64,000 bases of DNA, from the NCBI RefSeq assembly GCF_004000785.1, contig NZ_BILX01000033.1, positions 1 through 64,000 on the forward strand, written 5' to 3'. This DNA comes from Paenibacillus ehimensis NBRC 15659 (GTDB lineage Bacteria; Bacillota; Bacilli; Paenibacillales; NBRC-103111). The position numbers and the translations under genes were made by a program. The notes under the pieces were generated by a model that made no database searches, had not been told where the DNA came from, and worked only from the letters and a program-made list of their open reading frames with translations. Below are positions 49,894 through 57,637 of the stretch, piece after piece (within the stretch, counting starts at the first letter, position 1; the number at the start of each line of letters is the position of its first letter).

Positions 49894-51459
49894 ATGAAGA
49901 AATGGATGAAGGTCGGGCTTGCCTCGGCCGCAGCTGCGAGCATGCTGGCCGCCTGCGCCAAAACGTCGGAGCCGCCGGCGGCGGAAGGAACCGGCAATAC
50001 GAACGAAAAAGCGAAATTTTCCATCTCGATGAGAACGCTTGCCTTCAATCACGTGGAGAAGTCGCCTAACATCAACGAAGACAAATGGGTGAAAAAGCTG
50101 GAGGAGCTGACCAACACGGACTTGAACATCGTGCTCGTCCCGCACAAGGAATTCGAGCAGAAGATGATCCAAATGTTCGCCACCAACGACATACCCGATG
50201 TCGTGCAGGGCAGCGGCGGCGTAGCGGGCAAGGAGATGGCCGGCTCCGTTCAGGCGGGCGTCTTTCTGCCTCTGGACGATCTGCTGCAAAAGCACGGGCA
50301 AAACCTGCTGAAGAAAATTCCGAAGGAGGCCTGGCAGAAAGAGACGTATCAGGGCAAAATTTACGCGATTCCCGAGTTCCTCTCGAACCCTTCGCGGCGC
50401 GCGACCGCGATCCGCAAGGATCTGCTCGACAAAGCGGGACTGCCGGTGCCTAAGACGGTCGACGAATACTTGAACGTGCTGCGGAAGTTCAAGGAGCTGG
50501 GAGTCGAGCAGCCGTATCAGGGCCGCGAGAATTTCAAGTACGCGGATACGTTCTTTGGCGCCTACGACGCGTTCCCTTACCTCTCGATGCACATGCAGCA
50601 GGGCGATCAAATCGTGCCTAAGTTTTTCAACGTCGATAACATGACGAAGGCGCTGCAAACGTACAAAACGATGTTCGACGAAGGCCTGATTTCCAAGGAG
50701 TTTGCAACGATCAACCCGACTGTTTACAAAAATAATATTTTGGCCGGCAAGGCGGGCATGTGGTCGATGAACGCCAACGAAGTGCTGCAGTGGGAGAAGC
50801 AGCTGCAGGCGAACGTCCCGACCGCCAAGATCGAGCTGATTCCGTCGCCGGTCGGTCCGGACGGCAAGGGCGGCTACTACTTGTACAACTCCGTCACCCG
50901 CGCCTGGTTCATCAACAAAAAGGTAAAAAATCCGGAGGCGATCATCAAATTTTTCGATTGGATGCTGTCGGACGAGGCGGAGAAGTTCTTTACGTTCGGC
51001 ATCGAGGGCGAGACCTACAAGACGGTGGACGGCAAGATCGAATACAAATCGCCGACGGACCCGCAAGGCGTGGACGAAGAGCGCTACCGTCAAGCGTTCC
51101 TGTGGATGGTGCAGGATACGAAGTACAACAAAGGCACGCTTAGCCTGACGCCGGAAGGGCAGAAATTGATGGGCATCTATGATACAATGTTGGCAAACGA
51201 AGGACGCGACGGCATCCAATTCGAGCCGCGTTTGGAAGCGTATATCAAAAATCCGGACATTTCGCCGGAGTCCGATTTTGCCGCTCCGGTGCTGCTTCAG
51301 CATATGGTCAAAATGGTATACGGCAAGGAGCCGATCTCCGATTGGCCGAAGGTCATCGAGGAGTGGGAATCGAAGGGCGGCAATGATGTTGTCAAAGAAG
51401 CGACCGAGAAATTCAAAAGCAAAGATCCGAACGTGACGATCTCGATGCCGCGCCGTTAA
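49894..51459 (+). CDS. Oligosaccharide-binding lipoprotein (LplA/YtcQ-like)
   Basis: 521 residues. ATG 49894 follows GAGGGGTACGT. The signal peptide ends in lipobox L-A-A-C. It is of the long LplA/YtcQ type (about 500-550 residues) that serves LplB/YtcP permeases; M-R-T-L-A-F-N-H-V, D-I-P-D-V-V-Q-G and Y-A-I-P-E-F are conserved stretches. It captures the glycan outside the membrane and delivers it to the two permeases. The lyases downstream suggest an acidic or unsaturated oligosaccharide. Confidence 0.92.
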   Translation: MKKWMKVGLASAAAASMLAACAKTSEPPAAEGTGNTNEKAKFSISMRTLAFNHVEKSPNINEDKWVKKLEELTNTDLNIVLVPHKEFEQKMIQMFATNDIPDVVQGSGGVAGKEMAGSVQAGVFLPLDDLLQKHGQNLLKKIPKEAWQKETYQGKIYAIPEFLSNPSRRATAIRKDLLDKAGLPVPKTVDEYLNVLRKFKELGVEQPYQGRENFKYADTFFGAYDAFPYLSMHMQQGDQIVPKFFNVDNMTKALQTYKTMFDEGLISKEFATINPTVYKNNILAGKAGMWSMNANEVLQWEKQLQANVPTAKIELIPSPVGPDGKGGYYLYNSVTRAWFINKKVKNPEAIIKFFDWMLSDEAEKFFTFGIEGETYKTVDGKIEYKSPTDPQGVDEERYRQAFLWMVQDTKYNKGTLSLTPEGQKLMGIYDTMLANEGRDGIQFEPRLEAYIKNPDISPESDFAAPVLLQHMVKMVYGKEPISDWPKVIEEWESKGGNDVVKEATEKFKSKDPNVTISMPRR

Positions 51460-51491
51460 TTGCGTCTCTTCAATTCATGTTACGGTTGAAA

Positions 51492-51505
51492 TGTAAGCGT
51501 TTTTC
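51492..51505 (+). promoter_or_regulatory. cre-like site between the transporter and the two-component genes
   Basis: TGTAAGCGTTTTTC is close to the CcpA consensus, like the site at 47803. It lies 0.3 kb ahead of the response-regulator gene. Confidence 0.35.
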
Positions 51506-51608
51506 TCCTCCCGCCTTGCGTCTTGCAAGGGCGTGAGAATGATTCTTTATCCCTTTTGCGGAGGGAAAAGGCGGTTTGTGTGTGGGCGGGGTGCGGTGTC
51601 CTGCCGGA

Positions 51609-51724
51609 GGGCATGTATCGTTTCGCGGCGAGTTTTTTGTTCCGATCCCTGCAACTGAAATCTTTTATCCAATCGGGGGATCGGAACAAAACGTGTCTGA
51701 GCTGAAGCGAAACGATACATGCCC
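51609..51724. repeat. Large two-tier inverted repeat upstream of the response-regulator gene
   Basis: Outer arms GGGCATGTATCGTTTCGC (51609-51626) and its exact complement (51707-51724), and inner arms TTTTGTTCCGATCCC (51635-51649) and its exact complement (51677-51691). The two tiers are separated by unpaired internal loops, with a 27-base apical loop. As RNA it would form a very stable leader hairpin; as DNA it is a large palindrome. It ends 76 bases before the start codon. Confidence 0.85.
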
Positions 51725-51800
51725 GGCTGCGAAGTTATACCCGGCCCTCATACGCACTAGTCTTTTCTCCCCGCCCCCCCTTCTGAAAGGAGCGTTCGCC

Positions 51801-52838
51801 ATGTACCGAATCTTGATCGCAGATGACGAGCCGATGATTCGCAAAGGCCTGCAAAAGCTGGTGGAGCAATCCGGTCTGCCCATAACGAGCATCCGCACGG
51901 CTGAGAACGGCACGGATGCGCTGCAGCGGATTCGCGAAGAACGCCCCGATTTTTTGTTTACCGACATTCGGATGCCGAAGCTGGACGGGCTGGAGCTGTG
52001 CCGGCATGTGGCCGAGATGGACGCGGATATCCAGATTGTCGTCGTCTCCGGGTATAACGATTTTGAATACGCGCAGAAGAGCGTATCTTACGGCGTGAAG
52101 GAATATTTGCTGAAGCCGGTCACCATCAAGGGGTTTCAGGAGGTGCTGGAGAAGCTCGTGCGCTTCAGCGCGAAGCAGCGTTCCGAGACGTTCGTTCCCG
52201 TAACCCGGCTGGAAGTGTGGGCGGCCAAGCTGGATGAAGCCGTGTGGCTGCTGCTAGAGCAGGAGCTGCAAGCCATATTGGCGGCGATGCGCAGCGAGCT
52301 GGACGGCTTCGGCCTGAAGCCGAGCCGGCTGTGCGATGTGCTTGACGAGCTGCACGTTCTGCTGGTAAGCCGGATCAACAAACGGGACGTATTCACGCTG
52401 CGCGCCGGCTTGCAGCTGGCGGACGTTTCGGAGAAGGAGGAGGCTTGGCGGCGGTTTGACGGCAGCGTCCGCAGCTTGTGCGAGGAGCTCAGGCACAAGC
52501 GCAGAGGCAGACGCAAGGACCCGGTCGAGGAGGCGAAGCAGTACATCGAGGATCATTTGGCCGAGGAGGTTTCGCTGGAAGAGGTGGCGGAGCACATCGG
52601 CTTGAACGCCTCGTATTTCAGCCAGCTGTTCAAGCAGTCGACGCAGGAGACGTTCGTCCAATACCGGACCCGCAGGCGGATGGAAAAAGCGAAAAAGCTT
52701 CTCCAACAGCCGCATTACCGGATCACGGACATCTCGGGAGAGGTCGGGTACGCCGACCACCCCCATTTTACGAAGACGTTCAAGAAATACGCCGGGTGCC
52801 TTCCATCCGAGTACCGGCAAAAGATGGGCATCGAATAA
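51801..52838 (+). CDS. Response regulator with AraC-type output (YesN-like)
   Basis: 345 residues from ATG 51801, after AAAGGAGCGTTCGCC. Receiver domain: acidic pair in I-A-D-D-E-P, phospho-Asp in F-T-D-I-R-M-P (about residue 55), Lys in L-L-K-P-V. The C-terminal AraC domain has two HTHs: V-S-L-E-E-V-A-E-H-I-G-L-N-A-S-Y-F-S-Q-L-F-K and I-T-D-I-S-G-E-V-G-Y-A-D-H-P-H-F-T-K-T-F-K. The middle linker is poorly conserved. It is coupled to the kinase gene (TAATG) and probably activates the flanking transport and lyase genes. Confidence 0.93.
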   Translation: MYRILIADDEPMIRKGLQKLVEQSGLPITSIRTAENGTDALQRIREERPDFLFTDIRMPKLDGLELCRHVAEMDADIQIVVVSGYNDFEYAQKSVSYGVKEYLLKPVTIKGFQEVLEKLVRFSAKQRSETFVPVTRLEVWAAKLDEAVWLLLEQELQAILAAMRSELDGFGLKPSRLCDVLDELHVLLVSRINKRDVFTLRAGLQLADVSEKEEAWRRFDGSVRSLCEELRHKRRGRRKDPVEEAKQYIEDHLAEEVSLEEVAEHIGLNASYFSQLFKQSTQETFVQYRTRRRMEKAKKLLQQPHYRITDISGEVGYADHPHFTKTFKKYAGCLPSEYRQKMGIE

Positions 52839-54703
52839 TGAAACGCAAAACGCTGTCCGGCCAAATTTACATTTACTTTCTCATTGTGATTGCCGTCTCT
52901 TTGATTACCGTTGGCGTCGTTTCTTACGTGCAGTCTTCCAAAGAGCTGGACCGCCAGGCCGAGCAGTACATGGAGCAGATCGTCGACAGCGCGGCATATC
53001 AGACGGATATTTATTTGCAGACGTACGAGCTGCTGAGCAATTCGTTCACTTCGAACCCCGACGTCCGGTCGTTCATGGAGATTGCGCCCGACGACGGATA
53101 CGGGTATTACTATTACTCCACGCAGATCAAGAAGTTTGCGTCGAACTCCGTGCAATCGATCGCAACGCTGTACAAGCAGTTGAACATGATTTATATCGTC
53201 GGACAGCACCGGCGTTCCGTCATCTACGATAACCAGAACCTGATTTTTCTGGACCCTGCGGAGTATAAGACCAAGTTCGAATACCTTATGAAAAACACTC
53301 CCGACGACGGGCAGATGGTTCTGCTGAACGTGAGCCTGCGGTCGGAAGACCGGGGGACCGTCGTCACGATGGCGCGAAAAGTGCGCGATTCGGCTTACAA
53401 CGATGCGAACCGCGGGGTTGTCGCCATTGAGTTTAAGCTTGCGGAGCTGGCGAAAATATGGCAGCGCGCGAACGTGGGCAAGGACGGATATTTCTTCATT
53501 ATCAATGGAAAAGGAGAATTTATTTACCATCCGACTTTGCCGCTGAAGGAGACGAAGCTGGAACCGGAGCTGTTCCGGCATATGCAGCAGAGCGCGGGAA
53601 AATCGGTCATCGATCATTATGAGGGTCAGGAGCGGTTGTTTGTCTCCCGAGGTTCGAGCTACTCGGACTGGAGGCTTGTCGCCTCGATTCCGGTACAGGA
53701 GCTCCGTCGCCCGGCGTCCACGATCCGCACCACGACGCTCAGCGTCGGTCTGCTCACGCTCATTGCCGCTCTATGGCTCGCCTACCGTTTCGGCCGTTCG
53801 ATCGTCGCGCCGATTCGCGAGCTGAAAGAAAGCATGCGGCAAACGGAGAAAGGGAACTGGCAGCACATCGACGAGATCGGCCGGACGGACGAAATCGGCG
53901 GATTGATTCACAGCTATAACCTGATGGTGACACGGCTGTCGGAGATGATCGAGAAGGTGTACGAAGCCGAGCTGCAGCAGCAAAAAAATGCGCTTGAGCT
54001 CGGCCGGGCGGAGCTGGAGCGGCAGCGGGCGGAATTTCAATCGCTTCAGCTGCAGATCAATCCGCATTTTCTGTACAACACGCTGGAAACGATCAACTGC
54101 TACGCCATCGTGCAGGATTCGTACGAAATTACCGAGATGGTGGAAGCGATGGCCTTCATGCTGCGCTATTCGATCCAAACCAATCTGGAAGAGATTACCG
54201 TGGCCAACGAACTGAACCACGTGCGCAACTACATGATCGTGCTGCGGCACCGGATCGGCCGGGAATTCGAAATCGACGTCGTCATTCCGCCTTCGCTGCT
54301 GCTGGAAAACATGGTGCGTTTGACGCTGCAGCCGCTGATCGAAAATATTTTTCAGCATGCGTTTCCCGGCGGCTTCGAGCCCCACCATGATATCCGCATC
54401 GATGCGCGCAAGCAGGGCGGGCTGTTCCAGGTGTCCGTGGAAGACAATGGCGCGGGCATCGAGCCCGACCGGCTGGAAGAACTGCGCCGACGTCTGAAGC
54501 AAAACCGGCTGGCCGACGAGCACGAGGGCGGGCGGCAGCGCGGGGGGATCGGACTGATGAACGTTCACCGGCGCATCCAGATGGTGTTCGGGGAGCAATA
54601 CGGCCTAACGATTGAAAGCGAATGGGGGCGCGGCAGCCGCATTACGATGACCATGCCGGAAACGTCGGCACCGGCGCTGCGCTCCATAAAAGATCATACC
54701 TAA
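52838..54703 (+). CDS. Sensor histidine kinase (YesM-like)
   Basis: 621 residues. TM1 at about 8-28, an extracellular CACHE-type sensor (about 30-290, with G-K-D-G-Y-F-F-I-I-N), TM2 at about 300-320, HAMP, then the LytS/YesM phospho-acceptor domain Q-L-Q-I-N-P-H-F-L-Y-N-T-L (His at about residue 411) and an ATPase domain with L-Q-P-L-I-E-N and D-N-G-A-G-I. The start overlaps the regulator stop by one base. No SD is needed if translation is coupled. It probably senses an extracellular sugar, perhaps via the binding protein. Confidence 0.92.
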   Translation: MKRKTLSGQIYIYFLIVIAVSLITVGVVSYVQSSKELDRQAEQYMEQIVDSAAYQTDIYLQTYELLSNSFTSNPDVRSFMEIAPDDGYGYYYYSTQIKKFASNSVQSIATLYKQLNMIYIVGQHRRSVIYDNQNLIFLDPAEYKTKFEYLMKNTPDDGQMVLLNVSLRSEDRGTVVTMARKVRDSAYNDANRGVVAIEFKLAELAKIWQRANVGKDGYFFIINGKGEFIYHPTLPLKETKLEPELFRHMQQSAGKSVIDHYEGQERLFVSRGSSYSDWRLVASIPVQELRRPASTIRTTTLSVGLLTLIAALWLAYRFGRSIVAPIRELKESMRQTEKGNWQHIDEIGRTDEIGGLIHSYNLMVTRLSEMIEKVYEAELQQQKNALELGRAELERQRAEFQSLQLQINPHFLYNTLETINCYAIVQDSYEITEMVEAMAFMLRYSIQTNLEEITVANELNHVRNYMIVLRHRIGREFEIDVVIPPSLLLENMVRLTLQPLIENIFQHAFPGGFEPHHDIRIDARKQGGLFQVSVEDNGAGIEPDRLEELRRRLKQNRLADEHEGGRQRGGIGLMNVHRRIQMVFGEQYGLTIESEWGRGSRITMTMPETSAPALRSIKDHT

Positions 54704-54740
54704 CATTGACATTTATTTCATGGATACGGAGGAGCTTCCT

Positions 54741-55508
54741 ATGAAAATCGATTTGACGGGAAAAATTGCTTTGGTTACGGGCTCTAACGCGGGGATCGGC
54801 CGTGCGATCGCGATCGCGCTTGCTGCGGGCGGGGCCAAGGTAGGCGTCAACTGCTTGCGCAACGTGGCGCAGGGGGAAGAGACGGTTGCCGCTATCCGGG
54901 CAGCCGGAGGTGAAGCGGTGCTCGTGCAGGCCGATGTTACGGACGCTGCGGAGATCGACCGTCTCGTATCGGAAGTCGAGCGGGCATTCGGCGGAACGGT
55001 CGATATTTTGGTCAACAACGCCGGCCATCTGGTGAAGCGCCAGCCGAACATCGACATGACCGAAGAATTGTACCAGCAGATCATGGATGTCAACCTGAAA
55101 AGCACGGTATTCATGTGCAAGCGCGTCCTCCCGGGCATGAAAGCGAAAGGGGCGGGCCGCATTATTAACATGTCGTCTGTTGCCGCACACAACGGGGGCG
55201 GACCGGGTTCGAGCATTTATGCCGCAAGCAAGGCGGCCGTATCCGCATATTCCAAAGGACTTGCCAAAGAAGCGGCGTCCAGCGGCATTACCGTCAATCT
55301 TGTATCTCCGGGCTTTATCGGCAATACGATGTTCCATTCGACCTTTACGACGGATGAAGCGCGCAAAGCGACGGTAGCCGGGATTCCGCTGCAGCGGGAA
55401 GGGACCCCGGAGGATGTGGCGGGCGCCGTCCTGTACCTGGCCTCCGATCTGGCTTCTTATTTGACCGGCGAAACGATTGAGATCAACGGCGGGATGATGA
55501 TGCGATGA
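54741..55508 (+). CDS. Short-chain dehydrogenase/reductase
   Basis: 255 residues from ATG 54741, after ACGGAGGAGCTTCCT. Cofactor motif T-G-S-N-A-G-I-G (about residues 13-20), N-N-A-G (about 90-93), catalytic Ser in M-S-S-V-A-A-H, and Y-A-A-S-K (Tyr and Lys at about 158 and 162) are intact. The pocket is of the classical type that uses NAD(P)H. In this operon it could reduce a keto-uronic acid such as 4-deoxy-5-keto uronate released by the lyases. The stop overlaps the next start by four bases (ATGA). Confidence 0.9.
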   Translation: MKIDLTGKIALVTGSNAGIGRAIAIALAAGGAKVGVNCLRNVAQGEETVAAIRAAGGEAVLVQADVTDAAEIDRLVSEVERAFGGTVDILVNNAGHLVKRQPNIDMTEELYQQIMDVNLKSTVFMCKRVLPGMKAKGAGRIINMSSVAAHNGGGPGSSIYAASKAAVSAYSKGLAKEAASSGITVNLVSPGFIGNTMFHSTFTTDEARKATVAGIPLQREGTPEDVAGAVLYLASDLASYLTGETIEINGGMMMR

Positions 55509-57637
55509 GTACGGGAATCCGGAGTAAAGCGGAAAAGCACGCCTGGGGGCGGCGGGTGCTGGCCGAGCTCAAGGAGGAGCTGGATCGGCTGGAAGCGGCG
55601 GACAGCCTGCATATTCCCGTAGAGCCGGGCGGCTGGTGGCACCAATACGTGTGCCCCCGTCACCATGCGGAGCTGCTGTTCGATCCCGCCGAGCGGGATG
55701 CGCAGTCGTTCCTCTGCCCGCACGGCTGCCGGATCGAAGGCGAAGCGTACCGCGGGGCTTGGCTGGTGTTCAAGCACCAGTCCTTGGCCCGCGCCGCGCT
55801 TCAAGCGGCGGCGGTCTATGCGGCTTCGCGGGAAGCTTCCTATGCGCTGCTGGCGAAGCGGATCATTGCCGGGTATGCGCGCCAGTTCCCCGACTATCCG
55901 GTGCATCCGGACGCTCAACCGTGGATGCTGAAAGGCCGGGCGTTTCATCAGGCGCTGACGGAAGCGATCTGGTCGACGACGCTGCTTCGCGCCTGCTTGC
56001 TGTTATACGACGAAGGCGTGGCTTGGACGGAGGCCGAGCGCGAGGCGATCGACGGCTATTTGCGATTGCTGGAGACCAGTATGACGGAGTACCGTCATAT
56101 TTTGATTCACGAACGACGCAATGCGGAGAACAATTATACGGCTTGGCTTAATGCGGCACTTTCGTGCGTTTATGCGGTGAAGGGGAATCGCGGCGGATTG
56201 CTTGCCCTGATCGCGGGCGAAGGGGGCTGGAAGCATCATCTGTCCATCGGCGTCAAGCCGGACCAGCTGGAGTTCGAAGGCAGCACGTATTACCACGTGT
56301 TCGTCCTGCGGGCGTACCTCATATCGGCGGAGATGGCGGAGCGTTTCGGCATCGATCTGTACGACGCCGAGGGGACGGCGGGTCAGTCGATGTCGGGTAT
56401 GTTCGACGTGCTGGCCGCGCTTGCCGACGACCGGGGCGTGCTGCCTGCCCTGCATGACGGTCCGGTGGAGCGGCTGCCCTATGCCAGGGAAATCGCCGAG
56501 ATTATGGAGATCGGCCTGGGCCGGTACCGTCAGCCGGGGATCGTTCCGATCCTGCGCGAAGCGTACCGGCAGATGGGCGACCCGGACGGCGCGCGCTGCC
56601 AGCTTGAGGCGCTGCTCTATGGCGAAGGCGAGGACCCCGGCGCACGCCGGTTCGGCGAAAGCGCCGCAGCGGGAACGAATGCGGCCGGCTGTACGGACAG
56701 CGGGGAAACGGGGCTGCAGCGGGACTCCAGGCTGCTCCCCGATTCCGGCTTTGTCCTCGGCCGGAGGGCGTCGAACGCGTTGTCGTTTCTGGCCGATTTC
56801 GGCCCGCACGGAGGCTCGCACGGCCATTACGACAAGCTTCATTTGACGCTTATGCACCGGGAGACGGCGTTTGCGCCGGACTTCGGCATGGTGCCTTACG
56901 GGTCGGAGCTCCGCAAGCAGTGGTTCGCTGAAACGGCAAGCCATAACACCGTATCGCTTGGCGGAGCATCGCAGGCGGCCCACACCGGAAGCTGCCTCCG
57001 GTTCGAAGAGACACCGGCCCATACGTACGTATGGCTGCGGTCGGAAGGAGCGTACCCGGGCTGCCGAATGGACCGGCACTTGCTGCTGACTGATCGGTGG
57101 CTGCTGGATTGGTTCGAGGTAGCGGCAGGGGAAGTGGCATCGATCGAATGGTGGATGCACCCGGTCGTGCCGGTTGAAGCAGAAGCGGTCCCTGCCGGCG
57201 TTGAGACCCGCACAGAGCAACCGCCGGACGAAGACGGCTTTTATCGGCTGGCGATTGATGGCGAGTGGCAGCGCCTGCCCGTCGTTAAGCGTTACGGGGC
57301 TGTGGCCCCCATTGGCTCAGCGAGGGAGCTGAGACTGACGTACAAGGTGCCGGGCGGCGGGCGGATTTATCATACGGCGCTGCTTCGTCCGGGAGATGAA
57401 GCCTATGCCGTGCGGACGCCGGGCACCAGCGTCGACCCGAGCCGGCCGTTGACCGCTTTGCTTCATCGCCGGCAGGGCCGGAGCGCGCGGTTTGTTCACG
57501 TATACAGCGCCGGAGCACGGACGGCCTTGAAGGAGATGCCCTCTGGCGCCATTCAAGTGGAATCGGCAGGGGAGATTCGCATCTGCGAGCTTACGGAGCA
57601 GGGACTAACCGTGATAGGAGGAGAGCGCCATGAGTAG
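55505..57637 (+). CDS. Heparinase II/III-like polysaccharide lyase 1
   Basis: 710 residues, no signal peptide, so probably cytosolic. An alpha/alpha-barrel (about residues 60-390, with N-A-E-N-N-Y-T-A-W) leads to the heparinase II/III catalytic region F-G-P-H-G-G-S-H-G-H-Y-D-K-L-H-L (about 438-453), G-M-V-P-Y-G and N-T-V-S-L-G-G (about 480-486), then a beta-sandwich. The family cleaves uronic-acid-containing glycans by beta-elimination. The ATG overlaps the dehydrogenase stop, and the end overlaps the second lyase by eight bases. An Ala/Gly-rich linker lies near 375-400. Exact substrate (for example heparin-like, alginate or another uronide) is unknown. Confidence 0.83.
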   Translation: MSTGIRSKAEKHAWGRRVLAELKEELDRLEAADSLHIPVEPGGWWHQYVCPRHHAELLFDPAERDAQSFLCPHGCRIEGEAYRGAWLVFKHQSLARAALQAAAVYAASREASYALLAKRIIAGYARQFPDYPVHPDAQPWMLKGRAFHQALTEAIWSTTLLRACLLLYDEGVAWTEAEREAIDGYLRLLETSMTEYRHILIHERRNAENNYTAWLNAALSCVYAVKGNRGGLLALIAGEGGWKHHLSIGVKPDQLEFEGSTYYHVFVLRAYLISAEMAERFGIDLYDAEGTAGQSMSGMFDVLAALADDRGVLPALHDGPVERLPYAREIAEIMEIGLGRYRQPGIVPILREAYRQMGDPDGARCQLEALLYGEGEDPGARRFGESAAAGTNAAGCTDSGETGLQRDSRLLPDSGFVLGRRASNALSFLADFGPHGGSHGHYDKLHLTLMHRETAFAPDFGMVPYGSELRKQWFAETASHNTVSLGGASQAAHTGSCLRFEETPAHTYVWLRSEGAYPGCRMDRHLLLTDRWLLDWFEVAAGEVASIEWWMHPVVPVEAEAVPAGVETRTEQPPDEDGFYRLAIDGEWQRLPVVKRYGAVAPIGSARELRLTYKVPGGGRIYHTALLRPGDEAYAVRTPGTSVDPSRPLTALLHRRQGRSARFVHVYSAGARTALKEMPSGAIQVESAGEIRICELTEQGLTVIGGERHE

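Noticed and set aside
56003-57220. 405-codon open frame on the minus strand opposite the first lyase
   Set aside because: High-GC antisense shadow with no ribosome site and no motif.
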